From contig NZ_AP018290.1 in NCBI RefSeq assembly GCF_002368415.1, forward strand, positions 4,105,614 to 4,169,613: a stretch of DNA of 64,000 nt, in the 5' to 3' direction. Source of the DNA: Calothrix sp. NIES-4105. GTDB taxonomy: Bacteria; Cyanobacteriota; Cyanobacteriia; Cyanobacteriales; Nostocaceae. Under the pieces are notes generated by a model, which had not been told where the DNA came from, searched no databases, and saw nothing but the letters and a program-made list of their open reading frames with translations. Shown in pieces: positions 17,692 to 26,923 of this stretch. How positions within the stretch are numbered: position 1 is the stretch's first letter; every line of letters starts with the position of its first letter. The position numbers were made by a program, and so were the translations under genes.

Positions 17692-17943
17692 TTAAACTGC
17701 TGCTTGCAGTTCTTGCTTAATTTGGTTTAGTAATTCTTCATCAGAGTATGAATTTTCCCAGTCACCCGAAAGTTTAAGCCGCACAGACTTAGCACCACCA
17801 CTTGGTGTACAAACAACCCAATATGTATCATCTTCACTACTAACCTTAGCAGCGTCATTGTTTTCTTCACTATCAGATAGTCCAGAATAAGCTTGAATGC
17901 ATGACCAAGTGATACCATCAGTATCTGTAACTTCTCTTGCCAT
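17692..17943 (-). CDS. Hypothetical protein, 83 aa
   Basis: Acidic soluble protein, MAREVTDTDGITWSCIQAYS..., with alternating hydrophobic strands ('TYWVVCTPSGGAKSVRLKL') and a C-terminal helix 'SDEELLNQIKQELQAA'. No known motif. It is probably real because the composition is protein-like and the frame closes cleanly with a C-terminal helix. An overlapping 63-codon frame is discounted as a shadow. Its neighbour on the same strand is the truncated haemoglobin gene; no functional link is evident. Confidence 0.6.
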   Translation of the reverse strand: MAREVTDTDGITWSCIQAYSGLSDSEENNDAAKVSSEDDTYWVVCTPSGGAKSVRLKLSGDWENSYSDEELLNQIKQELQAAV

Positions 17944-18027
17944 TAAATACCTCTTTTTATATTTATATGATAGTTATATTTATTATTCTGCTTTTATACT
18001 TCTACCTGCATGAGGATTTTTTAGCTT

Positions 18028-18097
18028 CAAACTCTGTCCCTCTGTGCCTCTGTGGTAAGAAAAATTTTACCACAGAGACGCGATTAATCGCGTCTCT
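18028..18097. repeat. Dispersed repeat cluster: CTCTGTG motif, hairpin and 24-bp perfect palindrome
   Basis: A run of CTCTGTG-like units is followed by an inverted pair TCTGTGGTAA/TTACCACAGA. The perfect palindrome AGAGACGCGATTAATCGCGTCTCT-type core follows at 18074-18097. The palindrome recurs at 31023-31044 and, in variant form, at 15169-15188 and 50104-50135. It lies 3 bp past the stop of the haemoglobin gene and could serve as a 3' stem-loop, but its dispersed nature marks it as a repeat family. Confidence 0.85.
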
Positions 18098-18100
18098 ACT

Positions 18101-18463
18101 CTATTTATATAAAATTGCTTGTTCAAGAGTTGCAACGCGGTCGAGTACTGCGTGTACATCCTTTGAGGATAAACCGTGTGCAGTTAGTGCTTCATCCAAA
18201 TGTTGTACAATTGCGTTAAAATGTTCTGGCTGTAAATTTAGTCCCGTGTGCGCTTTTTCCATTGAGCGACCTGTGTAATGTTCTGGACTACCAAGAGCAT
18301 AAGATATGAAAGCAGCTTGATGATGACGTTGCTTTTTCATATCTGTGTGTGCAAAAAACTTGTTGACTGTATCATCAGCCAAAACACGGTTGTAAAAATT
18401 ATCCACTATTTCTTCAATCGCGCGCTGTCCACCAAGTTGCTCGTATAAGGTTGTTGCTTTCAT
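18101..18463 (-). CDS. glbN: Group 1 truncated haemoglobin (cyanoglobin)
   Basis: 120 residues, the normal length for TrHbN-type globins. It starts 'TTLYEQLGGQRAIEEIVDNF' with distal-pocket Tyr24 (B10) after Phe23. The 'FISYALGSPEHYTGRSMEKA' stretch precedes the proximal haem ligand His72 in 'AHTGLNLQPEHF'. It binds haem, O2 and NO; in cyanobacteria such proteins are implicated in NO or reactive-nitrogen handling or O2 supply. It has its own intergenic region upstream and a palindromic repeat directly after its stop. Confidence 0.93.
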   Translation of the reverse strand: MKATTLYEQLGGQRAIEEIVDNFYNRVLADDTVNKFFAHTDMKKQRHHQAAFISYALGSPEHYTGRSMEKAHTGLNLQPEHFNAIVQHLDEALTAHGLSSKDVHAVLDRVATLEQAILYK

Positions 18464-18714
18464 ATTCTTCCCTATTTTTTATTGCATAAGTAAATTAGTA
18501 ATATATCGCTTTATTTGTTTAGGAAATCAACGAAGTTTAATACTATTTACTAACTAATTGAAGTTAGCTTAAAAGTTTAGATATTATACTCTAACCTGAG
18601 TATTAATTATTTTTACTAAGCAATGCGTTATTTAAAGTGAAGCTGCCGCGTCACCTTACTTAAGTAAGAAGAATTTGTTAATTTAAATTGTATTGGATGG
18701 TCTAAATTAGATGT

Positions 18715-18743
18715 AGGGACGGGCAAGGATGCCCATTCCACAA
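18715..18743. repeat. Small dispersed hairpin between globin and hydrolase genes
   Basis: The core GGGCAAGGATGCCC within this stretch folds as a short stem (GGGC/GCCC with flanking partial pairing). It lies 18 bp past the stop of the dienelactone hydrolase gene. It could act as a weak terminator but lacks a clear U-run. The rest of the interval 18464-18760 shows nothing recognisable. Confidence 0.4.
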
Positions 18744-18760
18744 GAGTTTTGTGTTTAAGC

Positions 18761-19501
18761 CTACTTTAAGTTATTTTGAAACAATTCCAAAACATGTTGC
18801 CAAGCATCAGCAGCAGCTTCAGGGTTATAACTCGCGCGCTGGTCGCAGAAAAATCCGTGGTCTGCATCGTACCTAAATACACGATGATTTACATGATGTT
18901 TTTTTAACTCTGCTTCAATTTGCTGATTTTGCTCCTGTGGAATTAATGAATCTTTGGTACCAAAAAATGCATAAATAGTACCTTTAATTTCCGAGGTGCG
19001 GTTAATCGTAGCGGTATCTGCACCTAGACCCGAAGTAGCAATTCCACCCCCGTAGAACGAAGCAGCAGCTTTGATATCGGGTAGTGTTGCAGCTAGGTAA
19101 GCAACGTGACCACCAAAACAAAAACCAATGGCGCCTATCTCCGAAGCTTTAACATTTGGTAAAGTTTTAAGATAAGCAACAGTAGCTTGAATATCGCTCA
19201 TTACCTCCGGCGCCTTGATTTGCTGCATATACTGAAAACCACGCTGCATGTCTTCTTGAGAGTACCCAACATCAAAACCAGGAGCAACACGTTGAAACAT
19301 TGCAGGTGCAATTGCCACATATCCTTGTTCAGCAATTCGTACCGTAACATCCCGAATATGGCTGTTAACTCCAAATATCTCTTGAATGACTATAATAGCC
19401 CCATAGGTTCCCCCATTAGTCGGTTGAGCTAGATAAGCATCAATCTCCAAGTCATTGTTAGGTACTTTAACATGGGAAGTATTGATTTCAACGTTTGTCA
19501 T
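18761..19501 (-). CDS. Dienelactone hydrolase family protein
   Basis: Start set at 19501 (MTNVEINTSHVKVPNNDLEI) because the six residues before it add nothing to the family pattern. Alpha/beta-hydrolase with the dienelactone hydrolase triad: Cys in 'GAIGFCFGGHVAYL', Asp in 'FGTKDSLIPQ' and His in 'YDADHGFFCD'. About 246 residues, full length. Characterised relatives hydrolyse dienelactone in chloroaromatic breakdown, but most bacterial members have unknown ester or lactone substrates. It is transcribed divergently from the membrane protein gene at 19604. Confidence 0.88.
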   Translation of the reverse strand: MTNVEINTSHVKVPNNDLEIDAYLAQPTNGGTYGAIIVIQEIFGVNSHIRDVTVRIAEQGYVAIAPAMFQRVAPGFDVGYSQEDMQRGFQYMQQIKAPEVMSDIQATVAYLKTLPNVKASEIGAIGFCFGGHVAYLAATLPDIKAAASFYGGGIATSGLGADTATINRTSEIKGTIYAFFGTKDSLIPQEQNQQIEAELKKHHVNHRVFRYDADHGFFCDQRASYNPEAAADAWQHVLELFQNNLK

Positions 19502-19603
19502 AGTATATGTGAAGAACACAACATGAATAATCTAAAGCATTTTGGTAAATTCCAACACATCTACATTGCCTAATCTTAAAATACATAACTTCTTAATCAC
19601 TTC

Positions 19604-20212
19604 ATGAAAAATCATCGTTTCATATTTTGGGTAAACGGTATATTTTTACTCCTAGTAATCTCAACAACAGCTTGCACTAAATTATTAAATCTACCAACAG
19701 AGGGATTGTTTTTTCCACCATCAAGTCCGCAATATCCGACTGCAGGGTTATTGACATATACGTTTCAGTTATTATGTTATATCCCACCGATAGTTTGTGC
19801 TTTCAGCTTTGCATTACTTAAAAAGATTCGTCCTAAAAATCAAAATAATAATTTTATTTTATCTTCTGCTCTGCTAATGTTAGGTTTCTTAATCAATGAA
19901 GTCTACAGAATTCATATAACACTCGTTTATGCGGGCATCCCAAAGCTTACAACTATAACCGTTTATGGTATGATTGCGCTTGTTTATACTAAGGCATTCT
20001 GGAAACGAATTAAATCAACACCTTATTCTTTGCTTTTGGCTAGCGTTGGTTTGCTATTAATTGCTATTTTAATCGATTCATTACACTTAACTAATATTTC
20101 TAGCTTCTTAGAAGGTGTACCTAAGTTATTTAGCGGAATTAATGCAGCACTTTATTTTTGGATAATTTGTTACAAGGAAATAATATTGGCAACGGATGAT
20201 GAACGGATGTAA
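19604..20212 (+). CDS. Hypothetical integral membrane protein
   Basis: 202 residues with about six hydrophobic segments ('FWVNGIFLLLVISTTAC', 'LLTYTFQLLCYIPPIVCAF', 'FILSSALLMLGFLI', 'TVYGMIALVYTKAF', 'LLLASVGLLLIAILI', 'AALYFWIICYKEII') separated by short loops. No catalytic motif was recognised. The start ATGAAAAATCATCG is the first Met of the frame. It shares the 100-bp intergenic region with the divergent hydrolase gene. Confidence 0.7.
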   Translation: MKNHRFIFWVNGIFLLLVISTTACTKLLNLPTEGLFFPPSSPQYPTAGLLTYTFQLLCYIPPIVCAFSFALLKKIRPKNQNNNFILSSALLMLGFLINEVYRIHITLVYAGIPKLTTITVYGMIALVYTKAFWKRIKSTPYSLLLASVGLLLIAILIDSLHLTNISSFLEGVPKLFSGINAALYFWIICYKEIILATDDERM

Positions 20213-20240
20213 CGGATAGGTAATTTTAAATAACTAGGTG

Positions 20241-20459
20241 ATTAATTTTGTCAGGTGTACTTCTTAAAAATTCTTCCTTTGTGCCCTTTGTGTCTTTGTG
20301 GTTCATTCCTCCTACCTTCCAAAACTTATGACACAGACCACTAGTAGTCTGTGTCATTAATTTTGGTAGGTTCACTCCTTAATAATTCTTCCTTTGTGTC
20401 CTTTGTGTCTTTGTGGTTCATTCCTCCAACCGTCCAAATTTTATGACATAGACCACTAG
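20241..20459. repeat. Two direct copies of a 104-bp repeat containing the CTTTGTG motif
   Basis: Copy 1 is 20241-20344 and copy 2 is 20356-20459, about 85 percent alike by eye, each starting ATTAATTTT and ending GACCACTAG. Each contains a TCCTTTGTG...TTTGTGGTTCATTCCT block (20271-20312 and 20386-20427) that recurs inside mutS (31693-31734) and, reversed, at 26796-26830. The structure suggests a short non-coding mobile or REP-like repeat that was tandemly duplicated. No ORF. Confidence 0.88.
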
Positions 20460-20627
20460 GTTGGCACATAAACGTATGGTAACTTTTGCCGCACCTACAA
20501 CTAGGCTTTTTTATAATAAACAACTTATCCGTTACATCCGTGTTCATCCGTTGCCAGACCTTAACCAATGCATAAACTGAAACACATCATTATTTAAATT
20601 TATACATTTTCAATAATAGATACATAG

Positions 20628-20658
20628 CTTAATATCTCACTTAGTAAATACTTCACTG
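20628..20658 (+). promoter_or_regulatory. Candidate Pho box upstream of the phosphatase gene
   Basis: Three similar octamers in direct orientation: CTTAATAT (20628-20635), CTTAGTAA (20640-20647) and CTTCACTG (20651-20658). They are spaced 12 and 11 bp apart, the arrangement of PhoB-type operators (CTTAACCT-like repeats, 11-bp period). They lie about 150 bp before the ATG of the multi-domain phosphatase. The match to the consensus is partial; the gene's role supports it, not the sequence alone. Confidence 0.35.
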
Positions 20659-20808
20659 GACAGTATTGTGAGAAATAAATGGATAAAATCGCCAAAAAAT
20701 CTATCTCAGGGTAGAAAATTTTAGGCGCCAATACAGGTGTAAACATCAACTACTACTTTAGGTAGATTGATTCTCAGAAAAAATTAACGTTATCTACCAC
20801 CCCCTACT

Positions 20809-23800
20809 ATGGATTCCTCAACAATTCGCTTCTCACAATTCAACGCTTCTCTTAACCGCAATAACGAGGGTGATTTAGTTCGTGATTTATCGACCCCCGA
20901 TAATACCCAAGCCAGAGCTGTTGCCGAAATCATTCAACGTAACAACCCCGACATCTTACTTATCAACGAGTTTGACTACGTTACTAGTGACCCTCTTTTA
21001 CCAGTTAAACTCCTTCAAGAAAATTACCTTTCCATAAGTCAAAACGGCGCCACTCCCGTTAATTACCCTTACGTTTACATTGCCCCCTCCAACACAGGTA
21101 TAGCTTCTGGCTTTGACCTCAATAACAATGGTAGCGTTGTCACTACACCCGGCGCCCCAGGATATGGCGATGATGCATTTGGGTTTGGTAATTTCCCTGG
21201 TCAATTTGGGATGTTGTTGCTATCAAAATACCCTATAGATACAGCAAATATCCGCACCTTCCAAAATTTCCTATGGAAGGATATGCCAAATTCCCTCCTT
21301 TCCACTATCGCAACTCCCGGTTCTTCCACACCTTGGTACTCACCCGAAGAACAAGAAGTTTTGCGTCTTTCTTCAAAAAGTCACTGGGATATACCTATAA
21401 AAATTAATGGTGAAACCGTTCATGCTTTAGTAAGTCATCCAACACCACCTACATTTGATGGCGCCGAAGACCGCAACGGCAAACGCAACCATGATGAAAT
21501 TCGTTTTTGGTCAGATTATATTGCTCCTGGTCAAGGTAACTATATATATGATGATGCAGGTCAAAAAGGTGGTTTAAGTTCAGGTGCCCAATTTGTAATC
21601 ATGGGTGACCAAAACGCAGACCCCAACGATGGTGATAGCTTTGATAACGCTATTCTTCAAATACTTAATAACCCGCGCGTTAATACAAATTTTATTCCTA
21701 CGAGTGCAGGTGGTGTACAACAAGCTCAATTACAAGGTGGCGCCAACCTTACACAAAAAGGCAACCCCGCTTTCGACACAGCAGACTTTTCAGATACTGC
21801 TCCAGGAAATCTTCGTGTAGATTATGTATTGCCTTCGAGTAATCTAACTATAAATAACTCTGCTGTATATTGGCCTCTCAACACTGACCCTCAATTTGCA
21901 TTAGTTGGCACATTTAACTCTAGCTTGCCTGGAGGTTTCCCTAGTTCCGACCACCGTCTGGTATGGTCAGATGTCCAAGTTTCTCCTTCACAACCAGGTG
22001 CAACAATTCCTAATATAGACTTTCTAGGACAAACTATTATTCCTACAGGGTTTATTCCAGAAGGCACCGCTGGTACAGTTAACGGTAGACCAACACCATT
22101 AGGTGGTTTATCAGGTGTTACCTATGATGCTGCTAATAACCGCTTTTATGTTATCTCTGATGACCGTTCGCAATTTGGGCCTGCGCGGTTCTATACTTTT
22201 ACAACCAACCCTAATACTATTACTTCCACTGGCGCCACTTTTACTAACGTTACTCCCATCAAAGACGCTAGCGGCAACTTTTACCCAGAATTGAGTCTTG
22301 ACCCCGAAGGTATTGCCCTGACAAATAAAGATACAGTATTTATTTCATCGGAAGGTGAAGTTAACCCAAGTGCTGGACGTGTAACTAACCCGTTTGTTAA
22401 CGAATATTCTTTAACCACAGGACAGTTTATTCGGTCACTGCCAGTACCTAGAAAATTCCTTCCCGTTGTTCAAGATACAAACGCTAACGGTAACATCGAT
22501 GCAGGTGATACCCAAACAGCAGGTGTTCGCAACAACTTAGCGTTTGAAAGTTTAACTATTACCCCAGACCAAAAATTCCTTTACACAGCTACCGAAAACG
22601 CATTATTCCAAGATGGTGCTGTTGCCACAACAACTAATGGAACTCGTTCGCGGATAATTCAATACAACCTTGTTTCCGGACAACCTGAGAAAGAATACTT
22701 ATATAACACCGATGCAGTAGCGGCGCCATCAAATCCAACTACAGCATTTAATACCAACGGACTAGTAGATTTACTCGCACTCGATAGTCGCGGTACACTA
22801 CTTGCATTAGAACGTTCCTTCTCGACAGGCGCCCCAGGTACAGGTAATACTATCAAACTGTATGAAATCACTTTGCAAGGCGCCAGTGATATTAGTTCAT
22901 TTGATTCACTAAATAATCTTAGCGGTGATAAATTAGCAGCAATAAGACCTGTAGAAAAACGGTTGTTATTAAACCTTGATGACCTAGAGTTATCTACCGG
23001 ACTTGATAACGTTGAAGGTTTAGCATTTGGTCCAAAACTAGATGATGGGCGCCAATCTATCGTATTGGTAAGCGATAATAACTTTAGCAGTACACAATTT
23101 ACTCAAATATTGGCATTAGATGCCGACTTAGTACCCACTGTTATCCCAACCGTCGAAACTCGTCCTGATTTAATAGATGACTCAAGTTTACCATTTAGCC
23201 AGCGCGCGGATGCAGATGACCCAGCTATCTACGTAAATTCTACAGATAGTCAAAAAAGCTTGGTACTTGGAAGCGTTAAAAATGCAGGTTTACGAGTTTA
23301 TGATTTGTCAGGTAATTTATTGCAAGAAATCAATCCAGGCAATATTAGATACAACAACGTTGATTTACAGTATGGCTTTAAACTAGGTGGACAATCTATA
23401 GATATAGCCGTAGCTTCTGACCGTAACAACGATAAACTAGCAATTTTCCAAATTGATCCAAACGGTACTTCCGGTCAATATCTTAAAGATATCACCGATA
23501 GCAGTATTGGCACATTATTTCAAGCGGCGCCGTTTGCACCCCCATATTCAGCATCAACACGCAGTGCATATGGACTCAGTTTGTATAATAGTCCCAAAAC
23601 AGGTGATTTATATGCCTTTGTAAATCGTAGGCAAACAGGAGATGTTGGACAGTTTAAATTAATTGATAAAGGTAACGGTAAAATAGGCGCCGAACTAGTC
23701 CGTAATTTCACTTTACCTTCACCAACAGCGGAAGGACGTTCTCCTCAAACCGAAGGGTCAGTAGTAGACCAAGAACTTGGCTATTTTTATATTGCCCAAG

Positions 23801-26628
23801 AAGATGTAGGTATTTGGAAGTTCCAAGCAGAACCTGATGGTGGTAACACAGCAACCTTGATAGACAAAGTGCGTTTTGAAGGTGGAAAAAATCTTACTGA
23901 TGATGCAGAAGGATTAACTATATATTACGGTAAAGACGGTACAGGTTACTTGCTAGCGTCGAGTCAAGGAGACAGTACCTTTGCAGTATATACTCGTGAA
24001 GGTAGTAACGATTTCTTAGGTAGATTTGCAGTTGGTAGCAACGGTGCAATTGATAGCGTACAACAATCAGATGGCGCCGATGTTGTTAACGTACCATTAG
24101 GACCAGACTTCCCATTTGGTTTATTCGTTACTCACGATGGAGAAAACCTACCAGCAAAAATTGTAGACGGTGAGAATGTTAGCACCAACTTTAAATTTGT
24201 ACCTTGGGAAAACATCGCAAACGCATTCCCCAACCCGCTAACAATAAACACTACTACCTACAACCCACGCACACCCCAAGCCAATTCTTTGTTAAATGGA
24301 ATTGCTAGCGGTGACACTACCCAGAATTCTACTGTGTTATGGGCACGCAGTAACTTTACAGGCGCCGTTAAATTTGAATATTCAACGTCATCTGATTTTA
24401 GTAATATTGCAGGTACAACAACAGCACATGTTACTGATACTTTACAGCCTGTAAAAGTTGATGTGACTGGATTAAATCCTGGAACTCAATATTATTACCG
24501 CGTTACTGATGCAGCAGGCACCACTGCCGCAGGAAAATTTAATACAGGAGCAGAAAACGGAACGAAAGCTGGGTTAACATTTGGAGTAGCAGGAGATTGG
24601 CGTGGTGAATTAAGTCCTTATCCAGCAATTTCTAACGCAGATGAACGTAATTTAGACTTTTTCATTGAATTAGGTGATACTATTTACGCTGATTTTCCCT
24701 CACCAGCGCTTAAAAATCCTGATGGAACCGAAAAAGATCAAGCAATAACCCTTGATGACTACCGTACCAAACATGCAGAAGTATATGGTAAGCGCTACGG
24801 ACAAAATACATGGGGTGATTTACGCGCGTCCACTTCCATTTTGGCAACTATTGATGACCATGAAGTTGTTAATGATTTCCAAGGTGGTGAAGATTTAGCG
24901 AAAGCTTCAGCTAGCGACCAAGCATTATATGGCGCTAACACCGGATTCGTCAATGATTCACCGTTATACGAAAACGGTTTACAAGCTTTCCAAGAATATA
25001 ACCCCATCCGCGACGAATTCTACGGTCAAACAGGTGACGCGCGCACAGCAGGAGAACGCAAGCTTTATCGTTATAATACTTACGGTAGTGATGCTGCGAC
25101 ATTTGTTTTAGACGCGCGTTCGTTCCGCGATGCAGGACTACCTGCTGCTGACCCAACTAATCCGACTTCGTTCTTAGTAAACTCCTTCAATCCTAACCGT
25201 ACATTGTTAGGGCGCCCACAAGTGCAAGACTTGAAACAAGATTTACTCGATGCCCAAAACAAAGGTATCACCTGGAAATTTGTCATAGTCCCCGAACCAG
25301 CCCAAAATTTAGGAGTTTTAGGTGCATCCGACCGTTTTGAAGGTTACGCTGCTGAACGCACCGAAATACTGAAATATATCGATGATAATAATATCGATAA
25401 CGTTGTGTTTATCTCCGCTGACATTCACGGAACCTTAGTAAATAACCTTACCTACCAAACCGCGCCAGGACAAACTCAAAAAGCTACAAGCGTCTTTGAA
25501 ATCACCACAGGTTCGGTAGCATTTGATGCCCCATTAGGTCAAACACTAGCGGGAATTGCTAGCGACTTAGGTTTTCTTTCCCCAACCCAAAAAGCCTTCT
25601 ACGATTCTTTACCAACAGCAGGTAAAGACAACTTTATCAAGAACTTTGTCAACCAGCAAATTACCCCATTTGGTTATGACCCACTTGGTTTAGACAATAA
25701 CCTTCCTCAAGCTGATGGTTTAATTAATGCCAATTTACTCGAAGGAGATTATGTAGCAGCACATACCTTTGGTTGGACAGAGTTTGATATTGACCCCACC
25801 ACTCAAAAACTAGTATTAACAACTTATGGTGTTGACGCTTATACTCGCGAAGAACTAGAAGCTAACCCAACTGATATTATCAACCGTACTCCTCGCGTTG
25901 TTAGCCAGTTTGAAGTTAACCCGCGCGCAGCAGCTATTCGTGGAACTGATGGAGATGATACTTTATATGGCACCAGTGCAGATGATAACATCTACGGCTT
26001 TGGTGGTAACGACACCATTTATGCGGGTGAGGGCAATAATTTAATACGTGGAGGTGAAGGTAATAATAACCTCTATGCTGGTGCAGGTAACGATTACTTC
26101 GATGCTGGAAATGGTAATAATACCTTCTACGCAGGTGAAGGTAACAACCGCATCTTTGCTGGTAACGGTAATAATACAGTATATACAGGCGCCGGCAATG
26201 ATTTTATCAGCTTAGGAAATGGTAACAATACTATTTACGCCGGCGAAGGTAATAATACCATTACCACTGCTAACGGAAACGACTTGATTTATGTTGGTGC
26301 AGGTAACGATATTATCAATGCAGGTAATGGCATTAACACCATTTACGCTGGTGAAGGTAACAATACAATCACTTCTTCAGGCATTGATACCATCTATATT
26401 GGTAGTGGTAAAGACACCTTTAAACTCGATAAAGGCGCCGGTGAAGCTACTATATATGGATTTGGCGCCAGTGACACAATTAGTTTAGGCAGTGGCTTTA
26501 AGTTCAACGACATAACCATTAGCCAACTTGGTGGAGACACACAACTTCGCATCACCAGCAGTAACGACCTACTAGCAACCCTAAAATGGGTTCAATCAAA
26601 CACCATCATTAGCACAACTTTCGCATAG
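20809..26628 (+). CDS. Giant secreted phosphatase: EEP + phytase-associated esterase-like + phytase + PhoD-like + RTX repeats
   Basis: 1939 residues. Residues 1-395 form an endonuclease/exonuclease/phosphatase domain ('IMGDQNADPNDGDSF', 'SSDHRLVWSDV'). About 410-770 is the 'esterase-like activity of phytase' propeller ('GGLSGVTYDAANNRFYVISDD'). About 790-1135 is a beta-propeller phytase ('DADDPAIYVN', 'GSVKNAGLRVYDLSGNLLQE'). About 1150-1695 is a PhoD-like metallophosphatase ('FGVAGDWRG', 'IELGDTIYADF', 'TIDDHEVVNDF', 'VVFISADIHG'). About 1710-1870 are calcium-binding RTX nonapeptides ('GGNDTIYAGEGNN' type). There is no N-terminal signal peptide, as expected for type I secretion through a C-terminal signal. 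The modules would release phosphate from phytate, phosphodiesters, nucleic acids and monoesters outside the cell. A candidate Pho box lies upstream. Confidence 0.9.
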   Translation: MDSSTIRFSQFNASLNRNNEGDLVRDLSTPDNTQARAVAEIIQRNNPDILLINEFDYVTSDPLLPVKLLQENYLSISQNGATPVNYPYVYIAPSNTGIASGFDLNNNGSVVTTPGAPGYGDDAFGFGNFPGQFGMLLLSKYPIDTANIRTFQNFLWKDMPNSLLSTIATPGSSTPWYSPEEQEVLRLSSKSHWDIPIKINGETVHALVSHPTPPTFDGAEDRNGKRNHDEIRFWSDYIAPGQGNYIYDDAGQKGGLSSGAQFVIMGDQNADPNDGDSFDNAILQILNNPRVNTNFIPTSAGGVQQAQLQGGANLTQKGNPAFDTADFSDTAPGNLRVDYVLPSSNLTINNSAVYWPLNTDPQFALVGTFNSSLPGGFPSSDHRLVWSDVQVSPSQPGATIPNIDFLGQTIIPTGFIPEGTAGTVNGRPTPLGGLSGVTYDAANNRFYVISDDRSQFGPARFYTFTTNPNTITSTGATFTNVTPIKDASGNFYPELSLDPEGIALTNKDTVFISSEGEVNPSAGRVTNPFVNEYSLTTGQFIRSLPVPRKFLPVVQDTNANGNIDAGDTQTAGVRNNLAFESLTITPDQKFLYTATENALFQDGAVATTTNGTRSRIIQYNLVSGQPEKEYLYNTDAVAAPSNPTTAFNTNGLVDLLALDSRGTLLALERSFSTGAPGTGNTIKLYEITLQGASDISSFDSLNNLSGDKLAAIRPVEKRLLLNLDDLELSTGLDNVEGLAFGPKLDDGRQSIVLVSDNNFSSTQFTQILALDADLVPTVIPTVETRPDLIDDSSLPFSQRADADDPAIYVNSTDSQKSLVLGSVKNAGLRVYDLSGNLLQEINPGNIRYNNVDLQYGFKLGGQSIDIAVASDRNNDKLAIFQIDPNGTSGQYLKDITDSSIGTLFQAAPFAPPYSASTRSAYGLSLYNSPKTGDLYAFVNRRQTGDVGQFKLIDKGNGKIGAELVRNFTLPSPTAEGRSPQTEGSVVDQELGYFYIAQEDVGIWKFQAEPDGGNTATLIDKVRFEGGKNLTDDAEGLTIYYGKDGTGYLLASSQGDSTFAVYTREGSNDFLGRFAVGSNGAIDSVQQSDGADVVNVPLGPDFPFGLFVTHDGENLPAKIVDGENVSTNFKFVPWENIANAFPNPLTINTTTYNPRTPQANSLLNGIASGDTTQNSTVLWARSNFTGAVKFEYSTSSDFSNIAGTTTAHVTDTLQPVKVDVTGLNPGTQYYYRVTDAAGTTAAGKFNTGAENGTKAGLTFGVAGDWRGELSPYPAISNADERNLDFFIELGDTIYADFPSPALKNPDGTEKDQAITLDDYRTKHAEVYGKRYGQNTWGDLRASTSILATIDDHEVVNDFQGGEDLAKASASDQALYGANTGFVNDSPLYENGLQAFQEYNPIRDEFYGQTGDARTAGERKLYRYNTYGSDAATFVLDARSFRDAGLPAADPTNPTSFLVNSFNPNRTLLGRPQVQDLKQDLLDAQNKGITWKFVIVPEPAQNLGVLGASDRFEGYAAERTEILKYIDDNNIDNVVFISADIHGTLVNNLTYQTAPGQTQKATSVFEITTGSVAFDAPLGQTLAGIASDLGFLSPTQKAFYDSLPTAGKDNFIKNFVNQQITPFGYDPLGLDNNLPQADGLINANLLEGDYVAAHTFGWTEFDIDPTTQKLVLTTYGVDAYTREELEANPTDIINRTPRVVSQFEVNPRAAAIRGTDGDDTLYGTSADDNIYGFGGNDTIYAGEGNNLIRGGEGNNNLYAGAGNDYFDAGNGNNTFYAGEGNNRIFAGNGNNTVYTGAGNDFISLGNGNNTIYAGEGNNTITTANGNDLIYVGAGNDIINAGNGINTIYAGEGNNTITSSGIDTIYIGSGKDTFKLDKGAGEATIYGFGASDTISLGSGFKFNDITISQLGGDTQLRITSSNDLLATLKWVQSNTIISTTFA

Positions 26629-26646
26629 CATCCTCTAATTCATGTG

Positions 26647-26668
26647 GCACAGGCCGGAAAGCCTGTGC
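26647..26668 (+). terminator. Hairpin just after the phosphatase gene
   Basis: GCACAGGC at 26647-26654 pairs perfectly with GCCTGTGC at 26661-26668 around the loop CGGAAA, 19 bp past the phosphatase stop. No long U-run follows, so it is either a weak terminator or an RNA-stabilising 3' stem-loop. Confidence 0.5.
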
Positions 26669-26795
26669 TATTGTGCCACTACCCCCTTAAAAAGGGCTAC
26701 TGTGTACACACATCTTTAAGAATTCCCTTTACATTCCCCCCTTTGTGTGCCTTTACTCCGTCCCTTGGGCGTGTTTTGTGGTTTATCTCTTTATT

Positions 26796-26830
26796 AAGGA
26801 ACCACAAAGGCACAAAGAACACAAAGTAAG
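26796..26830. repeat. Reversed copy of the CTTTGTG dispersed repeat
   Basis: AAGGAACCACAAAGG... through ...AACACAAAG is the reverse complement of the block found at 20271, 20386 and (inside mutS) 31693. A second, degenerate forward copy (CCTTTGTGTGCC... to GTTTTGTGGTTTAT) precedes it from about 26738, so together they could fold into a long imperfect hairpin. Otherwise the interval 26629-26923 holds only the small hairpin at 26647. Confidence 0.75.
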
Positions 26831-26923
26831 AAAAGAAAAGTTACTTTTAGAGGCTTCTGTGTACACGGCAGCTTAAAAAGGGGGGAGAAGATTTTAAAGT
26901 TCGCCAAAATTTGGTAAAAAAGT

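Noticed and set aside
18074-18097. Palindrome as a phage attachment site
   Set aside because: No integrase gene nearby and the same palindrome occurs in several unrelated places.
17937-18278. 113-codon plus-strand frame over the globin gene
   Set aside because: Antisense of the globin gene and of the dispersed repeat; no protein-like pattern.
25940-26420. Regular repeat in the phosphatase gene that could look like a CRISPR or satellite
   Set aside because: Units are degenerate at DNA level but encode RTX nonapeptides in frame; no spacers or cas genes.
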